55,107 nucleotides of DNA, taken from positions 1-55,107 of the forward strand of contig ONMR01000013.1 of the NCBI GenBank assembly GCA_900318995.1, in the 5' to 3' direction. The translations under genes were made by a program, and so were the position numbers. This DNA comes from an uncultured Prevotellaceae bacterium (GTDB taxonomy: Bacteria > Bacteroidota > Bacteroidia > Bacteroidales > Bacteroidaceae). This document shows positions 20,333-28,890 of the stretch, piece by piece (the stretch's first letter is position 1; each line of letters begins with the position of its first letter). The notes beneath the pieces were generated by a model. That model had not been told where the DNA came from. It saw only the letters and a program-made list of their open reading frames with translations, and ran no database searches.

Positions 20333-20366
20333 AGAAAGAGGCTTGCGATTTCGCAAGCCTCTTTCT
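20333..20366. terminator. Bidirectional terminator between xylE and asd
   Basis: A perfect 16-bp stem (AGAAAGAGGCTTGCGA and its complement) encloses a 2-base loop. It lies between two convergent genes, so it can serve both. Confidence 0.85.
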
Positions 20367-20386
20367 GATTCTCAATTCTCAATCAA

Positions 20387-21397
20387 TCATTTTACGACTC
20401 CCTGCTTGATCAGATACTCAGCAATCTGAACTGCGTTCAGGGCGGCACCCTTACGGATCTGGTCACCCACAATCCAGAAACACATTACGTTGGGATTAGC
20501 TATGTCCTTACGGATACGGCCCACGTAAACGGGATCGGTACCGGCCAGGAACAGAGGCATGGGGTATTCTTTCTTGGAAGGATCATCCATCAGAACAAGG
20601 CCCTCGCCTTTCCTTACGGCCTCACGGAAAGCCTCAACCGAAACAGGCTGTTCGGTCTCTGCCCAGATAGCCTCGGAGTGGCAACGCAGAGCCGGAACGC
20701 GCACGCATGTGGCGCTGCACTTGATATCGTTGTGGAACATCTTACGGGTCTCGTAGAACATCTTTTCCTCCTCCTTGGTATAACCGCTCTCCTTGAATAC
20801 ATCGATATGGGGAATAAGGTTGAAAGCAAGCTGATAGGCAAACTTGTTTACCGTTACCTCCTCACCGGCCAGAGCCTGACGATACTGCTCCTCAAGTTCC
20901 TTCATTGCAGCTGCACCAGCACCGCTGGCAGCCTGATAGGTTGACACCTGCACATTCTTGACAGGCGATATGTCATTCAATGCCTTAAGCGCCACAATCA
21001 TCATGATTGTAGAGCAGTTAGGATTTGCGATGATACCTTTGGGGCGCACCAGGGCATCCTCGGGATTAACCTCGGGAACCACGAGAGGAACCTGAGGATC
21101 CATACGGAAAGCACTGGAGTTATCTATCATGATTGCACCGTGTTTGGTGATGGTCTCGGCAAACTCTTCGGAAGTGCCGCCACCGGCCGATACAAAAGCT
21201 ATGTCTATACCCTTGAAATCATCATTATGCTGCAGAAGCTTGACCTGGATCTGCTTACCTCCATAGGTGTAATATGATCCGGCACTACGGGATGACCCGA
21301 ACAAAACCAACTCATCGAGCGGGAATTTACGCTCTTCCAGCACACGCAGGAACTCCTGTCCTACGGCTCCGCTGGCTCCAACAATTGCTACTCGCAT
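20387..21397 (-). CDS. asd: Aspartate-semialdehyde dehydrogenase
   Basis: Asd reduces aspartyl phosphate to aspartate semialdehyde with NADPH, feeding lysine/DAP, threonine and methionine synthesis. The 336 residues start with the nucleotide-binding motif [15 protein letters not shown]. They contain the active-site Cys in [13 protein letters not shown] and the substrate-binding stretch ending in [12 protein letters not shown]. Length is normal. It is a single gene with its own -7 box and shares a terminator with xylE. DAP dehydrogenase (51763-52662) lies later on the same pathway. Confidence 0.96.
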   Translation of the reverse strand: MRVAIVGASGAVGQEFLRVLEERKFPLDELVLFGSSRSAGSYYTYGGKQIQVKLLQHNDDFKGIDIAFVSAGGGTSEEFAETITKHGAIMIDNSSAFRMDPQVPLVVPEVNPEDALVRPKGIIANPNCSTIMMIVALKALNDISPVKNVQVSTYQAASGAGAAAMKELEEQYRQALAGEEVTVNKFAYQLAFNLIPHIDVFKESGYTKEEEKMFYETRKMFHNDIKCSATCVRVPALRCHSEAIWAETEQPVSVEAFREAVRKGEGLVLMDDPSKKEYPMPLFLAGTDPVYVGRIRKDIANPNVMCFWIVGDQIRKGAALNAVQIAEYLIKQGVVK

Positions 21398-21430
21398 AGG
21401 ATAATCTGTTATAGTATGAATAATTCGGGC

Positions 21431-21438
21431 GCAAAATT
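21431..21438 (-). promoter_or_regulatory. Possible -7 box for asd
   Basis: Minus-strand TAATTTTG matches TAnnTTTG, 33 bases before the asd start. No clear -33 element is seen at the expected 19-21 base distance. Confidence 0.45.
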
Positions 21439-21492
21439 AGTGTTTCCTTACAAAATAGAATCGCAGAAAGCATAAAAACTCATAATAATAAC

Positions 21493-21521
21493 TTGAATTC
21501 AGCCAAAACTGTATAATTTTG
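21493..21521 (+). promoter_or_regulatory. Promoter of the LolD-like ATPase gene
   Basis: TAATTTTG (21514-21521) is an exact -7 box, and a TTG (21493-21495) lies 18 bases upstream. The box is 21 bases from the ATG at 21543, so the leader would be very short. This also argues against the upstream TTG as a start codon, because it lies inside the -7 box. Confidence 0.6.
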
Positions 21522-21542
21522 CATCATACAACAGGCAGAGCA

Positions 21543-22196
21543 ATGATAGAACTTGATAATATTACCCGCAGTTTCGGAACGCTTCAGGTACTCAAAGGTA
21601 TCAGTCTGAATGTAGACAGAGGTGAGATTATAAGCATAACCGGCCCCAGCGGCGCAGGTAAGACAACCTTGCTTCAGATCATGGGGTCACTTGACAAGCC
21701 CAATGGAGGGCACGTTCTCTATGACGGTCAGGATATAACGCATATGGGTGAGAAGGAACTGTCTGCATTCCGCAACAGGCATATCGGATTCGTATTTCAG
21801 TTCCATCAGTTATTACCCGAGTTTACGGCACTGGAGAACATCACTATCCCGATGCTGATAGGAGGCGACAGCATGCGTCAAGCAACGTCCAGAGCAAAAG
21901 AGTTATTGGAGCTTCTGGGACTTGCCGACCGGTCCGACCATAAGCCGTCCGAACTGTCCGGAGGAGAGAAACAGAGAATAGCAGTGGCAAGAGCCCTTGC
22001 CAACAGGCCTGATGTCATACTGGCCGATGAGCCATCCGGAAGCCTGGACACAAAGAACAAGGAAGAACTCCACAAACTGTTCTTCAACCTTAGAGAGCAG
22101 TTGGGGCAGACTTTCGTAATAGTAACCCATGACGAGTATTTAGCCGCCACGACAGATCGCACGATACATCTGCTGGACGGCGCAATAGCCAAATAA
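21543..22196 (+). CDS. lolD: ABC transporter ATPase, LolD/MacB type
   Basis: This 217-residue ATPase belongs to the LolD/FtsE/MacB branch, which powers lipoprotein release from the inner membrane or related export. Motifs are Walker [12 protein letters not shown] (about 37-47), Q-loop [12 protein letters not shown], signature [15 protein letters not shown], Walker [13 protein letters not shown] and the switch His in VTHDEYLA. I start at the ATG at 21543 ([15 protein letters not shown]). No permease (LolC/E-like) is encoded in this window, so its partner must be elsewhere and the substrate is inferred. Confidence 0.85.
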   Translation: MIELDNITRSFGTLQVLKGISLNVDRGEIISITGPSGAGKTTLLQIMGSLDKPNGGHVLYDGQDITHMGEKELSAFRNRHIGFVFQFHQLLPEFTALENITIPMLIGGDSMRQATSRAKELLELLGLADRSDHKPSELSGGEKQRIAVARALANRPDVILADEPSGSLDTKNKEELHKLFFNLREQLGQTFVIVTHDEYLAATTDRTIHLLDGAIAK

Positions 22197-22197
22197 A

Positions 22198-22227
22198 AAA
22201 AGCGGCAACCATACGGCTGCCGCTTTT
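22198..22227. terminator. Terminator between lolD and rplS
   Basis: AAAAGCGGCA and TGCCGCTTTT form a 10-bp stem around a 10-base loop between convergent genes. Flanking A and T runs allow use in both directions. Confidence 0.8.
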
Positions 22228-22246
22228 GCTTGCTGATATCCCGAAA

Positions 22247-22606
22247 TCAGGAGTTTGCTCTCTTCTCGCGGATACGGGCCTTCTTACCTGTAAGATTACG
22301 CAGGTAATACAGCTTGGCACGACGTACCTTACCGATTTTGTTCACCTCAATGCTGTCAATAGCCGGTGAACTGATGGGGAATATACGCTCAACGCCTACG
22401 GTACCTGACATCTTACGGACGGTGAAACGACGGTTGTCACCATGGCCGCTGATCTTGATAACCACACCACGATAAAGCTGAATACGCTCTTTATTACCCT
22501 CAACGATACGGTATGCTACTGTTACGGTGTCACCAGACTTGAATGAAGGGAACTTGCCCTCATTACCGGTAGCAAATGCCTGTTCTGCAATTTTGATTAA
22601 ATCCAT
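22247..22606 (-). CDS. rplS: 50S ribosomal protein L19
   Basis: L19 lies at the subunit interface of the 50S. I start at the ATG at 22606 ([19 protein letters not shown]), giving 119 residues. Family signatures are [39 protein letters not shown] and [19 protein letters not shown]. It stands alone; the trmD/rimM/rpsP neighbours common in other phyla are absent here, as is usual in Bacteroidetes. Confidence 0.96.
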   Translation of the reverse strand: MDLIKIAEQAFATGNEGKFPSFKSGDTVTVAYRIVEGNKERIQLYRGVVIKISGHGDNRRFTVRKMSGTVGVERIFPISSPAIDSIEVNKIGKVRRAKLYYLRNLTGKKARIREKRANS

Positions 22607-22689
22607 TTTTCTGGAATTTTCAAAGTTTATCATAAGCTAGAGCGACATACCAAGTTACTCTTCCTTGACAGCGATCGCATAAAGCGGCG

Positions 22690-22720
22690 CAAAGATAGCA
22701 TCTTTTTCTTAGAGAACAAA
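22690..22720 (-). promoter_or_regulatory. Promoter of rplS
   Basis: Minus-strand TATCTTTG (22690-22697) is an exact -7 box, with TTTG (22717-22720) 19 bases upstream. The leader to the ATG is about 75-80 bases. Confidence 0.75.
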
Positions 22721-22725
22721 AAAAA

Positions 22726-23472
22726 TCACTCAAAATAGAGTGTAAGTACAATCATTCGGCTGTACATACTATTTATGGAATTGCTGTATTTAAGCAGAGA
22801 AGCATCCGAAAGGTCAGTACGGTATTGTTCTATTATACTATTGAGCCCGAAACAGAATTTCAGTTCCGGTATCATCTTGAAGAACGGATAATAAAGGTCC
22901 AACCCCATACCTATCTCAAACAGCAAGTCTGAGGGTTTAACCAACAGTTCCTTCCCTTTCTTGACCGTCAGGTCGAATGTAGGAGCCAGGCCTGTAATCA
23001 CGTACGGGCGATAATTATTGAAACGTAACGCGTTGATCTTAAGGTCTACAGGCATTGACAGATAAGTTGACTTTATGTACTGCTCCACAACCTTGCCGCT
23101 CCTCTGTTCCTTGAACACAGCTTTCTTGTCACCGAAGTGCATAGTCGGTATCAACCTTACCGACAACCAATCATTAGCCTTAAGTTCACCCAGAATACCG
23201 ACACTGAAACCCGGAGTATATTCCGGTACATCGGCATACCAGTACTCTGCAATACCGTTTGAATTGATATAGGGCAAGCCATTGTTGGCTATGGCCAGGT
23301 CCTGTATATTAATCCCCACAAGAAAGCCATAGTGCCACACCCTGTCGTCCAGGTATGGCCTGTTCTGGATCTTTCGTTCCTGGGCACAAAGATGCCCCGC
23401 TCCCGCAAGTGGAGCTGCCAGGAGCATTGAAATCACAGCCCACAACGTGAATCTGTATCGGAATCCTGTCAT
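22726..23472 (-). CDS. porT: PorT-like outer-membrane protein of type IX secretion
   Basis: This is a 248-residue protein with a signal peptide (hydrophobic residues about 9-28, LCAQ cleavage region) followed by a small beta-barrel with alternating aromatic strands and a C-terminal aromatic residue (VLTLYFE). Length and motifs (VWHYGFLVGINIQDL, YTPGFSVGILGELK, YLSMPVDLKINALRFNNYRP) resemble PorT, an outer-membrane protein needed for type IX secretion. T9SS genes elsewhere in the window (sprA, PorV-like, a CTD-bearing protease) support this. The alternative is a general outer-membrane beta-barrel (OmpA-like beta-brl) protein. Confidence 0.78.
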   Translation of the reverse strand: MTGFRYRFTLWAVISMLLAAPLAGAGHLCAQERKIQNRPYLDDRVWHYGFLVGINIQDLAIANNGLPYINSNGIAEYWYADVPEYTPGFSVGILGELKANDWLSVRLIPTMHFGDKKAVFKEQRSGKVVEQYIKSTYLSMPVDLKINALRFNNYRPYVITGLAPTFDLTVKKGKELLVKPSDLLFEIGMGLDLYYPFFKMIPELKFCFGLNSIIEQYRTDLSDASLLKYSNSINSMYSRMIVLTLYFE

Positions 23473-23522
23473 CTGAAATAAAACGATGAAAAAGCCCAGT
23501 TATTGTAAAAACCGCCAAGCCA

Positions 23523-23554
23523 TTTGGTGAAGTACTCAAAAGTATGTATTTTTG
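23523..23554 (+). promoter_or_regulatory. Promoter of the ferredoxin gene
   Basis: TTTG (23523-23526), a 20-base spacer and TATTTTTG (23547-23554) form a textbook Bacteroidetes promoter, 33 bases before the ATG. Confidence 0.75.
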
Positions 23555-23587
23555 CGGCACATAACAAACCAAACAAAAGACAACACT

Positions 23588-23758
23588 ATGGCATACGTAA
23601 TCAGTGATGACTGCATCGCTTGCGGAACTTGCATCGATGAATGTCCGTCTGAGGCTATTTCCGAGGGCGATAAGTACTCAATCAACCCTGACCTGTGCGT
23701 AGACTGCGGCACATGCGCCGGCGTCTGCCCGTCAGAGGCTATCCACCCGGGAGAATAA
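23588..23758 (+). CDS. 2[4Fe-4S] ferredoxin
   Basis: This 56-residue electron carrier has two Cys motifs, CIACGTCIDECP (about 10-21) and CVDCGTCAGVCP (about 38-49). Both are the CxxCxxCxxxCP type that binds two [4Fe-4S] clusters, as in clostridial ferredoxin. The ATG at 23588 (MAYVISDDCIAC) is chosen, and codons upstream of it are not family-like. It is a single gene with its own promoter and terminator. It probably serves pyruvate:ferredoxin oxidoreductase or similar anaerobic redox enzymes, which is an inference. Confidence 0.96.
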   Translation: MAYVISDDCIACGTCIDECPSEAISEGDKYSINPDLCVDCGTCAGVCPSEAIHPGE

Positions 23759-23778
23759 TCCCATAAGGACAACAAGAC

Positions 23779-23811
23779 AAAGGCGGGGGCTCCATATAAG
23801 TCCCCGCCTTT
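23779..23811. terminator. Terminator between ferredoxin and aminotransferase genes
   Basis: AAAGGCGGGG and CCCCGCCTTT form a 10-bp GC-rich stem around a 13-base loop between two convergent genes. Confidence 0.8.
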
Positions 23812-23832
23812 GCTATATATACCCAATAATAA

Positions 23833-25023
23833 CTACTTAAGCGCCGCAAGAGCCTCCTTGACACGGCGAAAAGCCTCCTTAATCTTTTCCTCGCTGGTTG
23901 CATAGCTGAAACGGATACACTCAGGAGAACCGAAAGCTGTTCCGCCTACAGTGGCTACATGGCCTACTTCAAGCAGATACATAGCCAGATCCTCGGCGCT
24001 GTTTATCACCTTATCTCCGTAACGTTTACCAAAGTAGTAGTCACATTTGGGGAACAGATAGAAAGCTCCCTGCGGGTTATTCACCTCAAAGCCAGGAACC
24101 TCTTTGGCAAGAGATACTATAAGGTCGCGGCGTTTTTCGAACACCTTACGCATTTTCTCAACATCATCCTGAGGCCCGTCAAATGCCACCTGGGCAGCTT
24201 TCTGCGCCACAGAACAAGTACCGCTGGTATATTGGCCCTGAAGCTTGTTGCAGGCCTTGACAAGCCATTCGGGGCCTGCCATGAAACCGATACGCCACCC
24301 CGTCATTGCATAAGCCTTGGACACACCGTTGATAACAGCAATACGGTCCTTGTCAAGAAACTGCGCCATACTCTGATGTCCTCCGATGAAATTGATGTGC
24401 TCATAAATCTCATCGGATACCACAAATACATCCGGATATTTCCGGAGCACCTGGGCAATAGACTCAAGCTCATCCTTGCTGTAGACAGAGCCTGTAGGAT
24501 TAGACGGCGAACATATCATCATAGCCTTGGTCTTTGGAGTTATGGCAGCTTCAATCTGAGCAGCCGTCACCTTGAAATCCTGGTCAATTCCGGCTTTTAT
24601 TACAACAGGAACGCCACCGGCCAGCTTTACCATTTCCGGATAACTTACCCAGCATGGCGAAGGCAGCAGCACCTCATCTCCCGGATTGACGACCGCCATG
24701 ATAACATTGCACAGAGATTGCTTAGCACCTGTAGAAACAAGGATTTCGGCGGGAGAATAATCGAGATTGTTCTCTCTCTTGAGCTTATCACTGCAGGCTT
24801 TCCTAAGCCACATGTAACCCGGAACAGGAGAATACTTTGAATAGTTCTGCTCAACTGCTTCAATAGCGGCCTTCTTGACATAATCGGGCGTATTGAAATC
24901 CGGCTCACCAACACTCATATTGACCACATCGACACCTTGTGCCGACAGTTCATTGCTCTTCTGCATCATGGCGAATGTAGCCGATGCCGCGAGTCTGTTG
25001 ACTCGATCTGAAATCTGTGCCAT
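23833..25023 (-). CDS. aspC: Class I aminotransferase, aspartate aminotransferase type
   Basis: This PLP enzyme moves amino groups between aspartate (or other amino acids) and 2-oxoglutarate. The 396 residues show family landmarks: MSVGEPDFNTPDYVK, STGAKQSLCNVIMA, ICSPSNPTGSVYSKDEL, VVSDEIYEHI and the PLP-binding Lys in NGVSKAYAMTGWRIGFMAG. The C-terminal Arg for the alpha-carboxylate is in CIRFSYATS. Length is normal. Its ATG overlaps the stop of the upstream permease gene (TAATG). Aspartate as the main substrate is inferred from the subfamily. Confidence 0.9.
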   Translation of the reverse strand: MAQISDRVNRLAASATFAMMQKSNELSAQGVDVVNMSVGEPDFNTPDYVKKAAIEAVEQNYSKYSPVPGYMWLRKACSDKLKRENNLDYSPAEILVSTGAKQSLCNVIMAVVNPGDEVLLPSPCWVSYPEMVKLAGGVPVVIKAGIDQDFKVTAAQIEAAITPKTKAMMICSPSNPTGSVYSKDELESIAQVLRKYPDVFVVSDEIYEHINFIGGHQSMAQFLDKDRIAVINGVSKAYAMTGWRIGFMAGPEWLVKACNKLQGQYTSGTCSVAQKAAQVAFDGPQDDVEKMRKVFEKRRDLIVSLAKEVPGFEVNNPQGAFYLFPKCDYYFGKRYGDKVINSAEDLAMYLLEVGHVATVGGTAFGSPECIRFSYATSEEKIKEAFRRVKEALAALK

Positions 25024-26912
25024 TATTTATCTTGTTTGTTGTTGTTTATATACTCCATAAGGTTTTCTGAAACCTGAACCGTCCTGGTCATCTGACGCCT
25101 GAGCTTTCTGGCAAACATCCAAGCTCTCAGTTCAAAAAGTATTCCCAACGGAAATACGATACCCACCAGCCTGTTGACCCATTTACGCTCAAAGGGAGCC
25201 TTTATTCCATGAATCTGAAGGATAGGGAATCCGTTGAGCATATCCAGCTCAACACGGTCGCGGCTGTTGCCCATCTCCATGACAAGGCTCTCCAGTTTTT
25301 CGTTAAGTTCATCCAGAGATGATGAATCAACCCTACCGAAGAAGAGATTGACATAATTGGGAACTGACGTAAGTATCTCTGATTGCTCCAGTTCTTTGCC
25401 GGACATCCTTACATCCTTCAGAAGACCGAGGCATTTATCCCTGTCCGGATCATCAATGACCACATCCTTACGTACCAGATGACGGCTTACTTTGGTTCCG
25501 AACCAGTATCTGAAAAACTCAACTATAACATCAAACTGGAAAAGCGTGGAATCGCCATTTGCCTTGATGGTAAAGAAGATGCTCAGCGGAGACAGCACCA
25601 TTACGCTGAACCAGCACCCTACTATACTCCACTCTCCCTCACGGAACATCTTCTCGCCGGATACGGATGTCAGATAAAACAGGATGAATGTAAAAACCGA
25701 TACTATAACCGGAATTCCAAGGCCGCCCTTTCTTATGATGGCTCCCAGCGGAGCACCGATAAAGAAGAATATCAGAATTGAGAGAGAGTTAGTGATCTTT
25801 TTCATCCACTCTATCCAATGCTTGCGTATTGTCCTGTCTCCGTAGTACATATTGGTACTCTTAATAGCCAGATCAGATGCTTGAGTCTGTATCTTGGTTC
25901 GCATCTGGCTTTTGATTTCCAATTGCTTGCTTCGGCTTGAAACAGCAAAAATGCTATCTGCGTCAATAAGTCTGGACGTAAGCTTTTCATACGCAAGCGA
26001 ATCGGCCTTCTGCATGCGATAGGTATTCATGGCCGTCACCCTGTATTCGGCCATATTACCGCGGCCTATGCTATCCTGATTAATGGAAAGAGAGTCTATG
26101 GTGTGCTTGATCTCATTCATATTCTTACTCATGGCCTGCGAACTGACAAGAGCATCCGGGGCCTGTTTCATATCCGAGTTGAATTCCAGCAGAATATGTT
26201 TCTCCCTGAAGCCCTCCCGACGATAGGGTTTTCCGCGATTATCAACCACCCCGTCCTGACCGAACTGTTCGCCGCTGAAAAGGTGAAGATAAAGATGCTG
26301 CTTATCGGAAGTGGTCTCAATGTAACCAGAGTCAGAGACTATCACATTAAGATTCTCATATCCTTTACGGTGGTCATAAATAACCACATCATATAACATT
26401 CCGGAATCAAAATCCTTTTGTTTTACATACATATTAAACCCCTGGATCTGAGTATAGAACACCCCCTCCGGTATTTCCAATTCGGGATTCTTTTCATTTA
26501 TGGTGAATATGAGCGAGTATAGGTTTTTGGCTGCGTGCGGAACCGTGACATTCTGGAAATAGAATGACACGCCGGCCAGCATTATGGAGAAGACCATTAC
26601 AGGACGCATTATCCTGAGCAATGGAATACCTGAAGTTTTCATGGCCAACAGTTCCAGGCGCTCTCCAAAATTACCGAAAGTAATCAGCGATGCCATCAGA
26701 ACGGCCAGCGGCAATGCCTGAGGAACCAGAGTCAATGCAAACTCCCAAAAGAACTTGGCAAGCATCGCAAAACTGAGACCCTTACCCACGATATCTTCGG
26801 CATAACGCCAAAGAACGTTCATAAGAAGTACGAAAAGACAGATAGCAAACGCTGCCACAAACAGCAGCAGAAAGCTTTTCAATATAAAGATATCAAGTCT
26901 TTTCGGTCTCAT
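25023..26912 (-). CDS. LptF/LptG (YjgP/YjgQ) family permease
   Basis: This is a membrane subunit of the lipopolysaccharide transport ABC complex (LptB2FG), which extracts LPS from the inner membrane. At 629 residues it is much longer than the ~360-residue E. coli proteins. Three N-terminal helices lie within residues ~10-130 (KRLDIFILKSFLLLFVAAFA onward) and a long periplasmic region spans ~130-365. Three more helices follow near 375-445, then a long soluble C-terminal part with a further hydrophobic stretch near 580-600. The long form is usual in Bacteroidetes. Whether it is LptF or LptG cannot be decided. It is coupled to the aminotransferase by TAATG. Confidence 0.88.
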   Translation of the reverse strand: MRPKRLDIFILKSFLLLFVAAFAICLFVLLMNVLWRYAEDIVGKGLSFAMLAKFFWEFALTLVPQALPLAVLMASLITFGNFGERLELLAMKTSGIPLLRIMRPVMVFSIMLAGVSFYFQNVTVPHAAKNLYSLIFTINEKNPELEIPEGVFYTQIQGFNMYVKQKDFDSGMLYDVVIYDHRKGYENLNVIVSDSGYIETTSDKQHLYLHLFSGEQFGQDGVVDNRGKPYRREGFREKHILLEFNSDMKQAPDALVSSQAMSKNMNEIKHTIDSLSINQDSIGRGNMAEYRVTAMNTYRMQKADSLAYEKLTSRLIDADSIFAVSSRSKQLEIKSQMRTKIQTQASDLAIKSTNMYYGDRTIRKHWIEWMKKITNSLSILIFFFIGAPLGAIIRKGGLGIPVIVSVFTFILFYLTSVSGEKMFREGEWSIVGCWFSVMVLSPLSIFFTIKANGDSTLFQFDVIVEFFRYWFGTKVSRHLVRKDVVIDDPDRDKCLGLLKDVRMSGKELEQSEILTSVPNYVNLFFGRVDSSSLDELNEKLESLVMEMGNSRDRVELDMLNGFPILQIHGIKAPFERKWVNRLVGIVFPLGILFELRAWMFARKLRRQMTRTVQVSENLMEYINNNKQDK

Positions 26913-26937
26913 TCAGACGTGCAAAATTTCCAACTTG

Positions 26938-26968
26938 CAAAGGTACTACAAATGGGAAACTTTTGCAA
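26938..26968 (-). promoter_or_regulatory. Promoter of the LptF/G-type permease gene
   Basis: Minus-strand TACCTTTG (26938-26945) is an exact -7 box. ATTG lies about 20 bases upstream. The box is about 26 bases before the ATG. Confidence 0.6.
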
Positions 26969-26982
26969 TAATCAGACCCTAT

Positions 26983-27384
26983 TTATAAACCGCAGCGACG
27001 AAGGGCATCCATGGATGTATCCCAAAGACTGCGCACGTCATCATCGGAATCCGTGTCGGCAAAATCAATCACCTCGAGTGAATAATTTGAGGTCAGATCA
27101 TTTTTGAGTATACGCATCTCGAAATAAGTTCCGGGCTCATCATCCAGCCAATGAAAGCGCACATAAGTATTCTGACGGGAGTTTATCAGTTCAGCCTCAC
27201 GTGATTCATGTTTTCCCCACGAAAAACTGAAAATCTTTCCGGTTGCCTGCACATCATCTGCAAACCACGAAGTCAACCCCGGTGCAGTAGCTATCGCTTC
27301 CCATATCATAGGCACGGACTGCGAACTCAATCCATATTCCAAAACAACTTTTATCTTAGTTGGTATAGTTTTTTCGGTAGCCAT
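26983..27384 (-). CDS. START-like domain protein
   Basis: This small soluble protein of 133 residues resembles the START-like (SRPBCC/AHSA1-type) proteins widespread in Bacteroidetes. Visible features are the strand/helix start IKVVLEYGLSSQSVPMIWEA, GLTSWFADDVQATGKIFSF and the C-terminal helix DDVRSLWDTSMDALRRCG. The fold makes a hydrophobic pocket for lipids or other ligands. The ligand and role are unknown. It lies just upstream of the permease gene on the same strand, with a promoter between them. Confidence 0.75.
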   Translation of the reverse strand: MATEKTIPTKIKVVLEYGLSSQSVPMIWEAIATAPGLTSWFADDVQATGKIFSFSWGKHESREAELINSRQNTYVRFHWLDDEPGTYFEMRILKNDLTSNYSLEVIDFADTDSDDDVRSLWDTSMDALRRCGL

Positions 27385-27480
27385 AATGATTCTTTTGTTC
27401 TAATACAAAGAAATATTAAAATCTTTTAATTTCCAAAAGAATATGTAACATTTTTCCAATAAAAATAAGACCGATAAAAG

Positions 27481-27511
27481 TTGCATGTATCAAAAAACGG
27501 CATTACCTTTG
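27481..27511 (+). promoter_or_regulatory. Promoter of tRNA-Met
   Basis: TTG (27481-27483), a 20-base spacer and TACCTTTG (27504-27511) match the Bacteroidetes consensus. The box ends 19 bases before the mature tRNA 5' end. Confidence 0.7.
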
Positions 27512-27530
27512 CACCCGCTTATATGGCGAT

Positions 27531-27604
27531 GGCGGGATAGCTCAGCTGGTTAGAGCGCATGATTCATAATCATGAGGTCCCCGGTTCAATCCCGGGTCCC
27601 GCTA
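27531..27604 (+). tRNA. tRNA-Met (CAT anticodon), probably elongator
   Basis: The 74-base cloverleaf is complete: acceptor arms GGCGGGA and TCCCGCT (first pair G-U) with discriminator A, D-arm GCTCAGCTGGTTAGAGC, anticodon stem-loop with TTCATAA, and T-arm CCCGG-TTCAAT-CCCGGG type. CAT also occurs in initiator tRNA and in tRNA-Ile2 with lysidine. The anticodon stem lacks the three G-C pairs of initiators and 1-72 is paired, so initiator is unlikely; Ile2 is not fully excluded. The CCA end is not encoded. Confidence 0.93.
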
Positions 27605-27612
27605 CATAAAAG

Positions 27613-27638
27613 AAAGAGAGGTCTAACAACCTCTCTTT
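27613..27638 (+). terminator. Terminator after tRNA-Met
   Basis: AAAGAGAGGT and ACCTCTCTTT form a 10-bp stem around a 6-base loop, followed by TTCTTTT, nine bases after the tRNA. Confidence 0.8.
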
Positions 27639-27647
27639 TTCTTTTCC

Positions 27648-27760
27648 TCCGCAGAACCCGGGCTTGAACCGAGGACCTCTGGTCCTTTTTTTAGTTCGCC
27701 ACAGCGAACAGGGCGGCCTCCGGCCGCTCTCGCTCGCATACTCGCTTCGCCCCAATACGT
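27648..27760. repeat. Structured post-tRNA element with T-arm-like segment and three hairpins
   Basis: This ~110-base stretch is not protein-coding. On the minus strand it contains a tRNA T-arm-like segment (CTCGG-TTCAAGC-CCGGG). It then holds three perfect small hairpins in a row on the plus strand: GGACC-TCT-GGTCC followed by seven T (27673-27692), GTTCGC-CACA-GCGAAC (27694-27709) and GCGGCC-TCC-GGCCGC (27713-27727). The first looks like a second terminator. The whole may be a tRNA-derived dispersed repeat, but copy number cannot be seen from this window. Confidence 0.45.
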
Positions 27761-27800
27761 TTGAACCTGCGTAGTCAATCATTTATTATTAATTAAGGTA

Positions 27801-27827
27801 TTGATATGGGGAAAAAGTGTAATTTTG
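27801..27827 (+). promoter_or_regulatory. Promoter of pta-ackA
   Basis: TAATTTTG (27820-27827) is an exact -7 box, with a TTG (27801-27803) 16 bases upstream, slightly short spacing. The leader to pta is about 38 bases. Confidence 0.55.
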
Positions 27828-27870
27828 CGGTGCTTTTGCTAAGTGGAGTTTACAATTTAAATAGATATTT

Positions 27871-28884
27871 ATGGAATTAATGGAGCAGATCATTGCGCGG
27901 GCTAAGCAGAACAGGCAGCGCATTGTGTTGCCCGAGGGTACCGAGGAGCGTACTCTTAAGGCAGCCGACAGGGTTCTGGCCGACGGTGTGGCAGACCTTA
28001 TCATTATAGGTAATAAATCAGAGATTGAGGGACTTGCCGCACAGTGGGGACTCAAGAACATCTCAAAGGCCACAATCATTGACCCGGAGAACAACCCCAA
28101 GAAGGACTTTTACGCAAACCTTTTGTTTGAGCTTCGCAAGAACAAGGGTATGACCATGGAGGAGGCACAGAAGAAGGTTCTTGACCCTCTGTATCTGGGT
28201 TGCCTTATCATAAAGAACGGTGATGCCGACGGTCAGTTGGCCGGTGCCCGCAACACCACAGGCAATGTGCTGCGTCCTGCCCTGCAGATAATCAAGACCG
28301 CTCCCGGCATTTCGGTGGTATCGGGCGCGTTCATTATGATAACACAGACCCCGCAGTACGGCGAGAACGGCATTATGGTATTTGCCGATTGCGCAGTTAC
28401 TCCCGTACCCGATGCAGACCAGCTGGCACAGATTGCAGTAGCATCGGCCGGAACCGCTACTGCCGTAGCAGGATTCGCCGAGCCTCGTGTGGCTATGCTG
28501 AGTTTCTCAACCAAGGGTTCGGCCAAGCATGAGGTTGTTGACAAGGTTACAACCGCACTTGCCAAGGCCAAGGAACTGGCCCCCACCCTCAAGATTGACG
28601 GTGAACTCCAGGCAGATGCCGCTATAGTACCGTCAGTAGGTGCAAGCAAGGCTCCCGGATCGGAGATTGCAGGCCGTGCAAACGTACTTGTATTCCCCAA
28701 CCTTGAGGTAGGCAACATTGCATACAAGCTGGTTCAGCGCATTGGCAATGCCCAGGCCATCGGCCCTATCCTTCAGGGTATAGCACGCCCCGTGAACGAC
28801 CTGTCACGCGGCTGCTCAGTTGATGACGTTTATAAAATGATCGCTGTCACCTCCAACCAGGCAATGGCAGCCAAGAAAGCATAA
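27871..28884 (+). CDS. pta: Phosphate acetyltransferase
   Basis: Pta converts acetyl-CoA and phosphate to acetyl phosphate and CoA. The 337 residues are the short, single-domain form without the N-terminal DRTGG/BioD-like extension. Family segments are [79 protein letters not shown] and [20 protein letters not shown]. It lies 6 bases upstream of ackA, forming the acetate-producing, ATP-yielding pathway typical of anaerobic Bacteroidales. Confidence 0.96.
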   Translation: MELMEQIIARAKQNRQRIVLPEGTEERTLKAADRVLADGVADLIIIGNKSEIEGLAAQWGLKNISKATIIDPENNPKKDFYANLLFELRKNKGMTMEEAQKKVLDPLYLGCLIIKNGDADGQLAGARNTTGNVLRPALQIIKTAPGISVVSGAFIMITQTPQYGENGIMVFADCAVTPVPDADQLAQIAVASAGTATAVAGFAEPRVAMLSFSTKGSAKHEVVDKVTTALAKAKELAPTLKIDGELQADAAIVPSVGASKAPGSEIAGRANVLVFPNLEVGNIAYKLVQRIGNAQAIGPILQGIARPVNDLSRGCSVDDVYKMIAVTSNQAMAAKKA

Positions 28885-28890
28885 GACAAG

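Noticed and set aside
23959-24840. 293-codon plus-strand frame inside aspC
   Set aside because: It is fully antisense to a clear aminotransferase gene with all PLP motifs and has no recognisable domain.
27570-27782. 70-residue minus-strand frame ending AGPGIEPGTS
   Set aside because: It is the reverse reading of the tRNA and its structured flank. The GPGIEPGTS text is a well-known artefact of translating tRNA genes backward.
28233-28727. 164-codon minus-strand frame inside pta
   Set aside because: It is a shadow of a strongly codon-biased gene; its Ala/Ser/Thr-rich text has no domain.
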